A stretch of DNA of 64,000 bases from Scilla litardierei (Eukaryota; Streptophyta; Magnoliopsida; Asparagales; Asparagaceae), in the NCBI GenBank assembly GCA_030789695.1, contig CM061136.1, forward strand, positions 133,455,584-133,519,583, in the 5' to 3' direction. The notes under the pieces are model-generated. The model saw nothing but the letters and a program-made list of their open reading frames with translations, had not been told where the DNA came from and did not search any database. Of this stretch, positions 9,971 through 22,634 are shown piece after piece (the stretch's first letter is position 1; each line of letters starts with the position of its first letter). The translations under genes and the position numbers were made by a program.

Positions 9971-11956
9971 GACGGAGACGGCGCAGCCCCAACTTCTTAG
10001 GCACTCTTGATGCCATCGATTCTTTTTGCCGTTGTGCTGCCCGTCTCTGCTGGGTCCTGATGCATTTTGCCCACCCCCCTCCCCTCACTGTTTTTCGGTA
10101 CACATTTTCTATATATATCTTTATATATCTTTTTTGAGGAGAGAGGGAGAGTTTTTGGTGTCACACCTTTATATCTGTATCACTCCTGTATTTGCATGCA
10201 TCATGTCCGCATAATATTTTACGTTTCTTTTATTTTCTATTATTTTTCATCATGCATGCATCCTCACTTACCCCTCACATTACTTGTCTCTCGGTGTGCC
10301 ACACTTTGCACATTGAGGACACTGTGCCATTTAGCTTGGGGGAGTGAGTTCTCACGTTCTTTTTCGATTTACCACCTTTATTTTTAGTTTTTTCACGCCA
10401 TTTTCCGCTTTTGCACTTATTTTCGTCATTTTTTCTTTTATTTTACCATGCATCACGTTTTTCTTATTTTTCTGTGTGCTGCATTGTAAATAGTTTTATT
10501 TTCCCCTTTAGCTTTATTTCTTTTTCATCTCAAGCTAGAGATGACTTTTCTGTGATGACGATGACGTGGAGTTAGCTTTCTCTATATGCATGCTATATTT
10601 GTCATGTCTTAGATTTTATTTCTGATATCATTTGCTGTGATTTGCCTTGCATTTAGAGATAGTAACCCACACTTTTTCCACATGAAAATGGAGGAAATTT
10701 TATTATTAGCTGAGTCTGAATATTCATATGTATGCTATCGCAGAAAATACACCAAGATTCACGCATTGAATGCTTATATCTGGAGTACCGATTTCTTTTC
10801 CTATATCACTTCTATATGCATGATTTGTACATTCCACTTCAGGATGATTGAATGATGTTAGCTATGATAAATCTGGATTAGTTTAGCTTTTTTGTGATCG
10901 AGACTGAGTAGATTAGATTACCCAGCTGAAGTTGTCGTGCACGTCTTATAGAGTGAACTGAGAGATTTATTTATTTCTTTCTCCACATATCTTGAACATC
11001 ATTTCTCTATTTTAAAATCATTGGTGAATCTCCCCTTAGCGATTCTATTATATGGCATTTCCCCCGCTATTAATTCCTAGCTCCAAATTTCCCAAAACCA
11101 AAGAAAGAAAAAGAAAAATTCTTGTATATCCTTATTTCTCTTTGATTTGGGATCATTGTGTATATATGCTTTTTTTTTAAAAAAAAGAGAATAAGAAGAA
11201 AATAAGAAAAAGAATAGAGGAAAGAACCTCAATAAAAGATCACATCTCATGTTCTCTCTTTCTTCTCTCTTTTTGTATTTATTTTCATTACTTTTGGTGC
11301 TTTATAAAAATGGGGATGTAAATATTTTTTATGACACCACGCTTATAGATAAGCTTGGGGGAGGGAATCCAATGATGTGTGAGAGAGTGACTACTTGACG
11401 TTGCACGACAACCTAGGCTAAGTAATATTCTATACTCGGTGAGATCATTTCTAGATTTACGAAGTCCAGAAATCTATGCCTAGCACTCATTTCATGAAAT
11501 CCACACTTATCTATTCTTTCTATTCAATTGCGTGATACTCTTATACTCCTCATAGAAAGCATTCAATTGAAAAGTGTGTGATCTGCGATTTGTATACCGC
11601 TTTAAATGATTCAGACGATGTTAATTCAAAAATTATTCCGTTTTTCATGATTATATCGTTGTTCGTAGGTTTTCTATTTCTATTTGCACTATTATACTAT
11701 GATATCGAAATAAAATTCTTTGACATGTGTTTTTCATTCGGTGCATACTATATGAGTAAACAAAACCCACGTCCTGAGAAAATGATCTAGCAGCTTCCCT
11801 CTTCGCTTCTTTCTTTCTTCTTTGTTTTTATTTCGTTTTTTGTTTTTCTTCGTTTTTCATTTTTTCGTTTTTCGCCGTTTTCGTTTTCCGAATCCACCGG
11901 GTTCGCCTTTTACTTATCTTCCTCGAGGACGAGTAAGAGGTAAGCTTGGGGGATTT
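9971..11956 (+). mobile_element. Athila 3' non-coding region with three AGCTTGGGGGA tracts
   Basis: This is about 2 kb of T-rich, non-coding sequence between the Athila ORF and the 3' LTR. AGCTTGGGGGA occurs three times (10333-10344, 11352-11363, 11943-11953). The last lies directly before the LTR and is the functional polypurine tract; the others look like extra copies. Short ORFs (10637-10855, 11578-11790) have no recognisable domain and are AT-rich. Confidence 0.7.
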
Positions 11957-13744
11957 TGATCACTCCTTATTTTACACTTTTTTCCCGCATGTTTGCATGC
12001 CATTTAGATCGCTCAAATCATGTTTTTCACAATATATTGACGATATTGCGATGCTTTTCACGATTTGTTGTTTTTGTCGCATTTCAGGCGATTTGGAGCG
12101 ATTTGGAGTGATCTCGAGATACGCATACTCCAGAGTGTCACCGATGACCTCCCCGAGGGGTATTTTGCTGTTGGAGAGGAGCGGAAGAAGAAAGAACGTC
12201 GCAGGAGCGACGAGAAGGCCAAAACGAGCTGTTTGGGCATTTTTGGTGTCCCACTCGCCGAGTGACGGAGTCACTCGGGCGACCAGCGAGACACCGCTCG
12301 GCCGACCTGATCGGATACGCTTTATGTGTGCACTCGGCCGAGCGACGGAAGCCACGTCGGTCGAGTGACGAGATCATGTCCGCCCGAGTGGCACTCAGAC
12401 GAAGCCATTCAAAAATCGCCAACTTACTGTTTTTCGTCTGCCTGAGCTTCAGAAGACCCACTCGGCCGAGTGGCAATTGCCGACCGCCCGAGTACTAAGA
12501 AGCCATCGGCCGAGTGACGACAACTATCTCGGCCGAGCGACTCCCGACGTGAAGACCCCCGAAGACCCAGACTTACTGGAAATTTACAGGTTTTCTCACT
12601 CGGCCGAGCGACTTTTGTCACTCGGCCGAGTGCGACGCGCTGCCTGTAGCGAAAATTGCGGATTTTAGGCTGCGCAGGGGCATTTTGGTCACAGTTTTTT
12701 GGACGATTTTGGGGGGTATTTAACCCCTGTTTTTACCCTAGGTTAGAGAGCTTTTCTCTTTAATTTTTGCAGCTTTTTAGATTAACTTTTTAGATTTTAT
12801 TCTTGTGATTGGAGAGGAGACAAAAGTTGATTTTTGTTGGAGTATTTGAAGAACTCCATTGGTTTGTGCCTCTCCCCTCTAAAAATACTATTTTTATTGC
12901 TTATCTCAATATTGTGATGAATTCTCTTGTTAATTTCATTGATTATTTTTGTGTTTGTGCTATGAATTGTGAGTAGTCTACACGTCTTGGGGCGTGGGGA
13001 TGAACCCTATGAGCCCAATTTCAGATTTGTGATGAATTGGTAGAAATTTTGCTAGGATTGCTATTAGGGTTAGTTTGGGATCGATTTACTACGGATAGCT
13101 AGGTATTCATATCGATTGGGATTTGCAAGAGATTGGATCCCAACTCGATAGGAAACCCTAGAAATCCGAATTGGGTTGGAATCGAATTCCGTAGTATCGG
13201 TTTGCAAGAGATTGGACCGATACTAGGGTTCTCGGTTGTAATTCCGTGCCGATGCCCGTTTGCAAGAGATTGGACGGGTAGGAACTATCCTAACCTAGGT
13301 CGTGGCCCGAGTTTGCACGAGAGTGGGCTCGGGGCGCGATTGAACGATGATGTTGATCCTAATGCTAGCTTGCCTAGGCTAGGGTTTGCAAGAGATTGGA
13401 CCCAAACCTAGGATAGCTATAGACCGGCAACAGCGCGAGAGCGTGAGCTAGGTATTACATTTAGTTGCAACTAGTTCATCTAAAATTTTATTCTAGCAAT
13501 TTTGATACCAATGAACCGCATTGACGAAATACGGTGAGTGGCGGGAATTCCCCATTCCCTAGGCGTCTTTATTTGATTTGATATTTCCGTACTTTGTCTG
13601 ACGATTGTGACAGGATCGCCAAAGGTAAATTCTCTCTTTTCTGTTCTTAAATAGCCAGGTTGATTGGAGCAAGCACTTTCATTCGTCCTCCCTGTGTTCG
13701 ATAACCCGCTCGCCGTTACACCGTGCGCTTGCGGTAAAACTACA
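11957..13744 (+). repeat. Athila 3' LTR (about 1788 bp)
   Basis: It begins TGATCACTCC right after AAGCTTGGGGGATTT and ends GGTAAAACTACA. Its right 1.55 kb matches 2233-3785. CTCGGCCGAG and variants recur from about 12240 to 12640. A GGGGGGTATTTAACCCC box is near 12709. After ACTACA the two copies diverge, which fixes the end. The 5' partner LTR is not in the window. Confidence 0.8.
12240..12640. promoter_or_regulatory. CTCGGCCGAG palindrome array, Athila 3' LTR
   Basis: Many copies of the palindrome and close variants precede the TATTTAA box by about 70 bp. Several copies carry one-base changes, more than in the copy at 2292-2682. Confidence 0.65.
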
Positions 13745-13848
13745 ACCGTTCTTCGGGTTACATTCCGGAGCGATCATTGGCTTCGGCCAATGACAACCAA
13801 GACCACCCCCCTTGGGGGGGGGTGTGCGGCCAGACTCCAAGGAGGGGC
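13745..13848. other. GC-rich flank and left target duplication of the Tekay element
   Basis: This short segment was joined to 58450 onward before the Tekay insertion. Bases 13844-13848 (GGGGC) are repeated at 58445-58449. It has runs of C and G and reads like the GC-rich leader of the copia element that resumes at 58450, but this link is inference. Confidence 0.6.
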
Positions 13849-16371
13849 TGTAACGGCCTGTATTTTAGTCGTGTTTGACTGTTATGTGCATGTATTTTTA
13901 CTTCGTTGATCCGGTTATTTTCATCCGAGTAATCTTCGTCCGCACGTCGACGCGAGCGCGTCGTTATTTTCGGTTTTACCGTAACGTAACTTTAATCTAT
14001 TAAATCGTAATTGTTTTTAAATTGAAAATTAAAAATCCCTAATTAACTCTAATCGATCTGTCGGCAACCACCTTTCAACTTCCCCTTCAATTTCAAGGCC
14101 AGCACACATATTTCATCATCCAACCTTCCCCTTGTCTGCAGATGGAATAACAACATTAATCCCTCAAAACCCCACATCCAGCCTTCCCTCGTCAATTTGT
14201 CTCCACTCCATCATCCATAAATCAAATTACAGGAAGAGAACGCAGAGCATCGTATGCCCCCTCCATACAACGACGATCATCCACCACCATCAACCCCTCC
14301 TTCCACCAGCAACAACAATCAAACCCATTTCACCATCACTCTCCCCCATTCAAGCCTGCCTCCATTCTCCATACAACCCAAATCAAACAACCCAAAAATC
14401 AAAACAGAAATCAAACCCAAATTGAACCCACAAATCAACAAAAAATTCAAACCCATCAAACCCCAGTTCTTCAACCCCTGCCCGTAGCTGCCCGTAGCTG
14501 CCCGTGGCCGCTCGAAGCCGCCGTCGCCTTCAGAAGCTGCCACGCCCCCGAGCCCCTGCAGGCCGCCCCGGAGCTGCTCAGCCGCGCCCCCGCCCCGATC
14601 CGACCTCGGATCACACTGCCCCGTCGCCCGATCACGCCGTGCATCACCCCAGGCCGCCCCCCGCCTCGCACCGCCCTCCTGCCGCCGCATCACCCCAGGC
14701 CGCCCCACCCCGCCTCGCGCCGCCCTCCAGGCCACCGGACCCCGCCGGATCCCACCGTCCCCGGCCTCCCCTCGCATCGCCGGATCACCCCCGACCTCGA
14801 TCGACGCCGCCCCGTGCCCTTAGCCCGCCGCCCAGACCGGTTTCCCTGTGAGCCCCTGCAGGCAACGAAAAAAAGAAACAAAAAAGGGAAACGAGAAAAG
14901 AACAGGAAACAATAAGGAGAAGAAGAAGAGCAAGAGGGAGGGTGAGTAACAGAGGGGGGTAAAATTAATATAAGTTTTATTAATATTATTATTATTATTA
15001 TTAAAGTTAAGTTATATTTTTAATAATTTTTAAGATTAATTAAGTTTAAAGATATTATTATAAAGTTATAAAGTTTAGTTATTTTATATTAAGCTAAGTT
15101 TTAAATAAGTTTAAGTTATTTTTATTAAGTTTTAAAGATTAGTTACTTAATTAGTCTAAGTTTTAATATAAGTTCTAATAGAAAGTTAAGCTTTAATAAC
15201 ATGTTATCAGTAATTAGTTATAAGTTAACTTGCTCTCTTAACACTCTATTAATTCGTTAAGCTAACTCGTTCATAACACGTGTGAACCAGATACACCGAC
15301 CGCCTTTCAAATGCACCTTTCACGACAAGGCGAAGGGTAACTCATCATACCCTTGATATGGGTCTTAAAAACAAAAACAAATGCATGCCAACCTACTTTT
15401 ATTTCATTAACACAGTGTTTCCATTTTTGAACTGTTAGCTAAAATTGCATGGTACCGTATCGTAAATTGCACAGTATCGTAAAGGAAGCAGAATTGGGCT
15501 TCATGACATGATTGACAGAAAGTTGTAACTGGAAATGTGACATGCTAGAAAATTGCACCGACACTGGGTTTTGGGGTAACTTATAATAGCGAGGGTGCGG
15601 GAGCGACTAGTCCAGCCTTTGTTGTCACCGTGCGGGTTCTAGCAACCCATCATAGTAGCCGGTGACAACCATCACAGATCACAGAGTATTGCATAGTATT
15701 CATAGTATTCATAGCATAGTTCGCCCGGGTAGCACCCGTGGTAAGAGGTGGCCTCTTGGTTGCTCATTGCACCCCGCATTATAAGTCACGGTCTAAGTAT
15801 AGGCACAAATAGACTCTTGTTACATAGTCACTTTTAATATTGCACTTTTAACTGCTAGAAATTGTTGATAGATGTACAACTATAAGGTTACTTTTCTGCT
15901 CTTTTTCCCTTACCAGTATTGTTTGCACTTTACCTCTTTACTTTTAAATTGCCATGCTTGTACATTTGTTTCAATATCCATGTATAGAGATACTTTGAGT
16001 TATGTCTGATCCTGGTGACCCTTCTCTTTGTGGACTCGCCAGATATCACCCAGGTCGAGGAGTTTGCACCAGAGGCCGCAGACGCTGATTTTGTGGTTGA
16101 GTTCGACCAGCAAGACCAGCAGGACCCTAAGTATTGAGAGTGAGTGTGGGAGATTTTCTTTGTTGTTTTGAGAGTGGTTTGATGTATCTTTTGTATTTTC
16201 GGTTGTATTTTCCTTTCTTGTTAGCTGCTGGGTTGTAATAAGGTAGTGTACCACTTTCATTATCAGTATTTTGGCGTATTTCTGCAACATAGCCTGTGTT
16301 GACTTCATTGGTGCCTAGCAGGACTTGTGCATGTTCCAAGCAGTAACGGGCCCCGTAAGTGGGTCGTTACA
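13849..16371 (+). repeat. Tekay 5' LTR (2523 bp)
   Basis: The ends TGTAACG and CGTTACA form a 7-bp inverted repeat. The LTR changes composition sharply: 14480-14850 is very GC-rich with GTAGCTGCCC repeats, and about 14960-15240 is almost only A, T and G with an ATT/TTAAGTTT texture. ORFs in the GC-rich part recur in the 3' LTR at 46710 onward and are not treated as genes. Confidence 0.85.
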
Positions 16372-16375
16372 AGTT

Positions 16376-16394
16376 TGGTGGCCCATGCAGGTCC
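16376..16394 (+). other. Probable primer-binding site of Tekay element
   Basis: TGGTGGCCCATGCAGGTCC begins five bases after the LTR. The same 19 bases occur at 51822-51840 after the LARD 5' LTR. The TGG start fits a tRNA CCA end, but I could not match it to a tRNA; it is not the usual initiator-Met site. Confidence 0.5.
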
Positions 16395-16489
16395 GCGCTA
16401 AAAGCCACATGAACAATACAGGAAGTTCAGAATATGTCGTATAAAATACTCAATGGAACTGATCAAACCTTATGAAATGCAGATAAGCC

Positions 16490-17640
16490 ATGGAAAGGAA
16501 CACTTCGGGAAGCGATGACAGTTCCTTTGGATCCGAGATCAACCACCAGGATGGGGGTCCCAACCAAAATGATGCTGGCAATGGAGCCAACAACGGTTCG
16601 GGCGCAACAGCATTCCCGACTGCACCGTTGTTGCAGAAGATTGCATGCGGGGCATGTATGCCCTTCATCAGCAGCTTGGACAGGCCTTGGAACAGGCTTT
16701 GCACAGAGAGCAACGAGCTGACCCGAGTGCTTATCACTTTCGAGGGATGAGCCCGAAGACCTTCGCAGGGACTGAGAGCCATCTTCAGGCGGAAGAATGG
16801 CTCAAGCGCATCACTGATGATCTGAGAGCATCTCAGATTCGAGAAGAAGCCTGGGTGGGTGTCGTCAAGAGGCAACTGACGGATGGTGCTAGAGACTGGT
16901 GGCAGGCGGTTGAAGACCGCTTGGGATTGCTGATTTCGTGGGATGTATTTACAAGTACCTTCAACGCCCAGTACTTTCCCCCATATGCAACGATCAAGAT
17001 GAGGAAGAAGTTCATCAACCTGAAGCAGGGTTCGATGACGGTGGATCAGTATGACGCTGAGTTCTCCAGGCTCAGCAGGTTTGCTCCAGAGATGGTTACA
17101 AATGCTTTGACTCGAGCCCAGCAGTTCCAGCAGGGGCTCAATATTGAGATTCGAAGGATGATGGTCGGTGCTAGCCCGACCACACATGCTGAAGTTCTGG
17201 CCATTGCTCGTAACCATGAGATGGTCGAAGAGGAGGAAAAGGAAGAACACATGCTGGCAGCATCTGCGAGGCCTCCACCGACCCAAGCTGGGCCAAGCAG
17301 ACGGCCACAGATGCACCGCCCTATTCAGCAGATTCAGTTTAAGAGGCCAGGACCACAGCAGCAGGCCCTCCCAGTCTGCCACTTTTGCGAAAAGTCTGGA
17401 CACTTCAAATCTGAGTGTCGAGTTTTTCTGGGCCTTTGTCTGGTTTATGGAGAGTCTGGACACGTGGCTAGGAATTGCCCGCATCATAGGTCACGTGCTC
17501 CAGTTCCAGCTCCAGCTCCTCGTGCTGCCCCGACTGGGATCGCCCCACAACGTCCACCACTACCTCCACAGCAGAGGGTGTTCCAGTAGGCAAGGCAGCC
17601 ACCACCGAGACGCCAGGCTTACACCATGACTGTTGAATAG
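16490..17640 (+). pseudogene. gag: Tekay gag, frameshifted
   Basis: Gag forms the particle that packages element RNA. Reading starts at ATG 16490 (MERNTSGSDDSS). It must change frame once near 16640-16660, where PLLQKIA in one frame gives way to MRGMYALHQQLGQALEQAL in the next. The retrotransposon gag domain follows (FAGTESHLQAEEWLKRI, WDVFTSTFNAQYFPP). A zinc knuckle CHFCEKSGHFKSEC is intact. A second, CLVYGESGHVARNC, has Tyr in place of the second Cys. In-frame stops lie at 17587-17589 and 17638-17640, so gag ends early or the stops are later damage. The frame continues into the intron-like segment at 17669. Confidence 0.8.
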
Positions 17641-17668
17641 GTCGAGGCCACCGGTGAAGTGATCACAG

Positions 17669-17741
17669 GTATAATTCTTGCATTATTGGTATATCTTTTC
17701 TTTCATTAGCTTTGGTTGCTTAGATTAGTGTTTGAACCTAG
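17669..17741 (+). other. Intron-like 73-bp segment at the gag-protease junction
   Basis: The segment starts GTATAATTC and ends CCTAG. It is U-rich as plant introns are, and contains stops in the gag frame. Joining ACAG (17665-17668) to GTGTCGTG (17742 on) puts gag and protease in one frame, reading ITGVVLVAGNPALSLFDSG. An alternative is a small insertion: GGTATAATTCTTG at its left edge resembles GGTGTCGTGCTAG at its right edge, as an imperfect duplication would. Length is near the lower limit for plant introns. Confidence 0.4.
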
Positions 17742-20148
17742 GTGTCGTGCTAGTAGCTGGGAATCCCGCCCTCTCCTTGTTCGACTCGGGAGCATCACAC
17801 TGCTTTCTAGCGAGTCGATTCGTTCGCACCCACACCGTTCCTGTTACAACCTTATCTACCGGTTGGAACGTCAATACGGGTGGCGGAGTGATAAAGGCGA
17901 CCAGTGGGTATCCTCAATGCCCCGTGGTGATTTGTGGGCGAGCTTTATTCGCTAACTTCATGATGATTGATATCCCGAACTTTGATGCTGTATTCGGGAT
18001 GGATTGGTTGGGAACTTTCCATGCCACCATCAACTGTTGTCGAAGGAGGGTAGCCTTCGACATTCCTGATCATCCGAAGTTTGAGTTCATTAGTGGGAGC
18101 AGATCTGTGGGACCGGTGAAGTACAAGGCCAAGTCGACCGAAGCAGTAGCAGCCGCGATAAACGTTGAGCCCGAGATTCCAGAAGTGGTTCGAGAGTTCT
18201 TGGATGTGTTTCCAGACGACCTTACAGGTTTGCCTCCGGATCGCACCCTTAAATTTGCCATCGAACTACTGCCAGGAGCCCAGCCGATGTCCAGGGGACC
18301 GTATCGTTTAGCACCATCTGAGCTAGAAGAATTGCGCGTCCAACTTGATGATCTACTGAAGAAGGGATGGATATGACCCAGTGTATCTCCCTGGGGATCT
18401 CCTATATTGCTAGTGAAGAAGAAAGACGGATCCCTTCGTATGTGCGTTGACTACCGCGAGCTGAACAAATTCACCGTGAAGAACAAGTACCCTCTACCGC
18501 GCTTCGACGATCTTTTCGACCAGGTCGGTGGGTCAAGCGTCTATTCGAAGCTGGACCTGAGGACAGGGTACCATCAGGTGAAGGTGAAGGATGAAGATGT
18601 TCCCAAGACTGCATTCAGGACCAGATACGGACATTATGAGTACTTACTGATGCCGTTTGGTGTGACCAATGCACCCGTGGTATTTATGAGTCTCATGAAC
18701 CAAGTATTGTATGAATACTTGGATAAGTTCGTTGTAGTCTACATCGACGACATTCTCATCTACTCGAAGAATGCGGTGGAACATGCAGAGCATCTCAGGA
18801 AGGTTCTCGAGACCCTGAGAAGACACCAGCTTTATGCCAAACTTAGCAAGTGCGAGTTCTGGCTAAACGAGGTGGCATTTCTGGGCCACGTGGTGTCCGG
18901 AGCAGGGATTGCTGTTGATCCTGAAAAAGTAGCCGCTGTTCAAAACTGGCCAGTCCCCCGAACTGTGACCGAGATTCGAAGCTTCTTGGGACTAGCTGGC
19001 TACTACCGGAGGTTCATCAAAGACTTCTCGAAGATCGCGGGAGCCATGACGCGATTAACGAGAAAGGATGTGATGTTTGTTTGGTCGAAAGCATGTGAGG
19101 ATGCTTTCCAGGAGCTGAAGAAGAGATTGACGACTGCACCCATCTTGATCATTCCAGACCGATCAGGAGGATTTGAAGTCTTCTGCGATGCATCTGGCAA
19201 AGGACTCGGATGCGTGCTACATCAGCATGGTCGAGTCGTAGCATATGCATCCAGGCAATTGAAGATCCATGAGAAGAACTACCCCACTCATGATCTTGAG
19301 TTGGCGGCAGTGATTTTTGCATTGAAGATTTGGAGGCACTTCCTATTGGGTGAGCACGTGAAGGTGTTCTCGGATCATAAGAGTCTGAAGTATCTCTTCA
19401 CACAGAAAGAGCTTAACATGCTTCAGCGACGATGGGTTGAGCTCATGGCAGATTATGACATTGACCTTCAGTACCATCCTGGGAAAGTCAATGTTGTACC
19501 GGATGCATTGAGTCGTCTTCCAGCAGTGATGACCCTTATGACTCAATGGAGGTTGCAGCAAGAGATCCGAGACATGGGTATAGAAGTGATTCTACCAGGG
19601 ATGAATGCATCTTTGATGGGCATGCATATCCAATCGACCTTGGTAGAGAGGATCAAGTCTACTCAGATGGAGGATGAGAAGCTACGGAAGATTAGAGATC
19701 TGGTGATAGCAGGCCAGAGACCAGAGTTCAAGATTCATGCAGATGGGTCCTTGAGGTTTGAGGACAGGATCTGTGTACCATCTGGTGCCATTAGATAGGA
19801 GCTATTAGAGGAAGCTCACAGCTCTCCTTACTCTAAACATCCTGGAGGTACCAAGATGTATCAGGATCTGCGACAGCATTACTGGTGGCATGGCATGAAG
19901 AGAAGCGTCGCTCGGAGAGTAGCGAAGTGTATTGTGTGCCAGCAGGTGAAGGCTGAACACCAGAGAACTGCCGGCTTGTTGCAGCCATTGCCCATTCCAG
20001 AGTGGAAATGGCAGCACATCACGATGGACTTCGTGACTGGTCTACCCAAGAGTACAAAGCAGAATGACGCTGTCTGGGTGATCGTAGACCGATTGACCAA
20101 GACCGTGCACTTCATTCCTTTCAGAGTGGGCCAGTCTACAGAAGTATT
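17742..20148 (+). pseudogene. pol: Tekay pol: protease, RT, RNase H and integrase N-terminal part
   Basis: Pol copies element RNA into DNA and inserts it. In order: aspartic protease (LFDSGASHCF, about 17778-17810), reverse transcriptase ([20 protein letters not shown], then [14 protein letters not shown] with the YIDD catalytic box), RNase H ([16 protein letters not shown] and [11 protein letters not shown]), and an integrase zinc region (HPGGTKMYQDLRQHYWWHGM, CIVCQQVKA) with the first catalytic Asp in MDFVTGLP. Two point stops interrupt an otherwise continuous frame: TGA 18374-18376 and TAG 19796-19798. The frame is cut after 20148 by Sirevirus B and resumes at 45749. GTATT 20144-20148 is the target duplication. 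Confidence 0.88.
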
Positions 20149-21891
20149 TGTAATGCCCTACCAGCTACTGCACAAGTACTAGAGGGGGGGTGAATAGTAC
20201 TTTAAAATAATAAGGCGTATAATTCCAAATTAAATTGCACACAACTACCAAATCAATTTGCGGAAGCTTAAATTGAATGACAACAAAGAAATTAACAATG
20301 CTAACAAACGATGTTAATGGGTTCGGATCCACCCAAGTCTCCCCGACTTGTTCCCGGTGATCCTACGTCCCAACCACCCGGATCCCTTCCGGATACTTGA
20401 GTTAGAAACCCTAACTCAAGATTTCCACTATGAATATCTTGTGAAAAACCTTCACAAGATCAAATCATACATGCAATAGCAAACGTGAATCCCACAACCC
20501 GGGATCACAACCTTCTCTCACAACCGAGAGAATCACAAAGCAATATTAAAGAGTTTAATATGAAATAAATACTCTTACCACAAAATCCTATACCTTGAGT
20601 TTTTCTTACCCAATAGGTGGAATGAAGGATTTGAGGAAGATGAAGTTACCAAACCCTAGCACCAAGGAAATGAGCAGCAATGGGTGCCTAGGGAAGATTT
20701 GGAAACTTGAATCAAGCAATAGCTTGAAGAGCTCACCAAGAACAAGCTTCTCTCTAGATCTAGAAATGAGAGAGAATGGGTTTCTTGTGAGGAAGAGAGC
20801 TTTAGATTTGAGGGAGAATAGCTATCTCTTTAGAACTCAATGAATCTCTTAATGGCAGCTCTATTTAAGATAGAAATGACCTAGGTTCGTATTTATAGGG
20901 TCCCATAAAAACAAGTTAGGTCAATCTCCAACGGAAAGAAATCTGTGAGAATTAGTCGGTCAAAGAACACTCACTGACCGACTAGTTCATCAACTAGTCG
21001 GTCAGTCACAAAGCATGGACCGACTAAGAGCAGATCTGAGAAGAGATAGAATTTCAGACCTAGAAAACTAGTCGGTCCAAGAACACTATCTGACCGACTA
21101 GTTTCACAACTAGTCGGTCATCCAATGAACGTAGACCGACTAAGAGGCAAAACAACATAGTCTGAAGGCAAGTTGACTTAGTCGGTCCAAGAACAAAAGT
21201 TGACCGACTAGATTGTCAACTAGTCGGTCATCAAACGTTCTTAGACCGACTAACGGTAAACAGTAGCTTAGGAGAATTTTAGAGTGAACAGTAAGTCTCA
21301 ACTAGTCGGTCAAAGAAGCATCACTGACCGACTAGTTCACAAACTAGTCGGTCGGTGAGTCAACGTAGACCGACTAACTGTAAACAGTAAAGTCCAAGAA
21401 TTTAAGGAATCAAACTAGTCGGTCCAAGAACAGTTGCCGACCGACTAGATCACCATCTAGTCGGTCAGTACTTGTTCTTGTACCAACTAACATGCACAAC
21501 AAAGTCCGAATCGAAGCGCGACGCTTCGAGGAAGTTAGAATGAACTTGTGCAAGGATCCTAGAGCTACGAAATGAGCGTAATGAAGATATAGACGTAAGA
21601 TATACTCAAGGCTTAACATTCTATATATCGAAGCTAAAAGACTATAAATAAAACCTTAATAAACGGTCTTCGATAGCTTCGATTGAATCCTCATATTTTC
21701 CAAAGCGTCGCAAGAGCTTCAACGAAGCTTTAGGCATGAAAATGAGCTTTGGAAAGTGTTGAGATGTCGCTTTGAATGTTCACGTGAAATTGGCAACGAT
21801 CTCCAATACTGCGCTCACAAATTGTTAGTTCATGAATTATTTATGTTTGCTCATCATCCAAAACCAAATCCGGGGAGTCCAATATTCAACA
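20149..21891 (-). repeat. 3' LTR of Sirevirus B
   Basis: On the minus strand it reads TGTTGAATATTGG to GGGCATTACA. The polypurine tract (21892 on) abuts its start. The TATA box is 20891-20897 and the half-site array spans about 20955-21475. The 82-codon plus-strand ORF at 20595-20843 also occurs in the other LTR and is not a gene. Confidence 0.95.
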
Positions 21892-22605
21892 TTCTCCCCC
21901 TTTTTGGTGATGACAAACCAACATAAATAATAATCAAAGATAATAATTCAAATGTAAAATACTTACTCCCCCTGCATTGATGACACGTTAATTCCAAAAT
22001 GAATATAAATAAATTGCATCAAGCAGACGAGTAAGATAAATAAAATGAATTGATTTTTGAAATATCGGATTTTGAAAATCCTTATATGTATCTTAACTCC
22101 CCCTGAATCTAACGTATCAAACTAGATTCTTGGAAATTGAGTTAAATTTTCATTTGCGCTATTTTATTATCATTATCTCTCCCCCTTTGGCATTATCCCA
22201 AAAATGGGGGGCATACAACGACAACAATTAGGAAATGTAAAATCCAACATCGGGAGTCGTAGACAAAGACAACGGACCAACTTGACACCAAGGGAAAAAT
22301 GTGGAAATCAAAACAAGGTGTGCCAAATTTTCCATTATCAATAAAAATCAACGATAATCAAAATCATCAAAAATAATATTTGGTATTTTTTTCATTTATT
22401 GAATAATGAAACATACTCTCCAATATTCAATATTTCTTGGTTAATTTTGTGCATGGAAAACAATTCTATATGAATATAGAAATATAATCTATTTAACCAA
22501 GTTTGCATGCTACGAGCGACGAATTCACATTTCATATACATTCAACGAATATTAAAATGTGCACGACGAAGTAAGATAAAGACAACGACGATGTATATAT
22601 ATAAA
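21892..22605 (-). mobile_element. Sirevirus B 3' non-coding region, distal part, with four polypurine tracts
   Basis: On the minus strand GGGGGAG cores lie at about 22176-22186, 22096-22104, 21965-21973 and 21892-21905. Order and spacers match window positions 157-483 of copy A. This segment joins 35752 onward if the Helitron is removed. Confidence 0.8.
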
Positions 22606-22616
22606 CTAGTCATAAC

Positions 22617-22634
22617 CCGTGCCCGCGGGCACGG
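22617..22634 (-). terminator. Helitron 3' terminal hairpin
   Basis: CCGTGCCCGCGGGCACGG is a perfect palindrome (nine-base arms) ending eleven bases before the CTAG terminus. In Helitrons such a hairpin marks the end of rolling-circle transfer. Confidence 0.8.

Noticed and set aside
14132..14425. 97-codon ORF also found at 46990-47283
   Set aside because: It is repeated only because both Tekay LTRs carry it; low-complexity Ser/Pro/Asn reading in leader-like sequence, no domain.
14504..14851. Overlapping long ORFs on both strands in GC-rich DNA, also near 47177-47803
   Set aside because: Stop-poor GC-rich sequence opens several frames at once; Arg/Pro/Gly-rich readings without domains.
20595..20843. 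82-codon ORF, repeated identically at 44447-44695
   Set aside because: Lies antisense in both Sirevirus LTRs; no domain, explained by LTR duplication.
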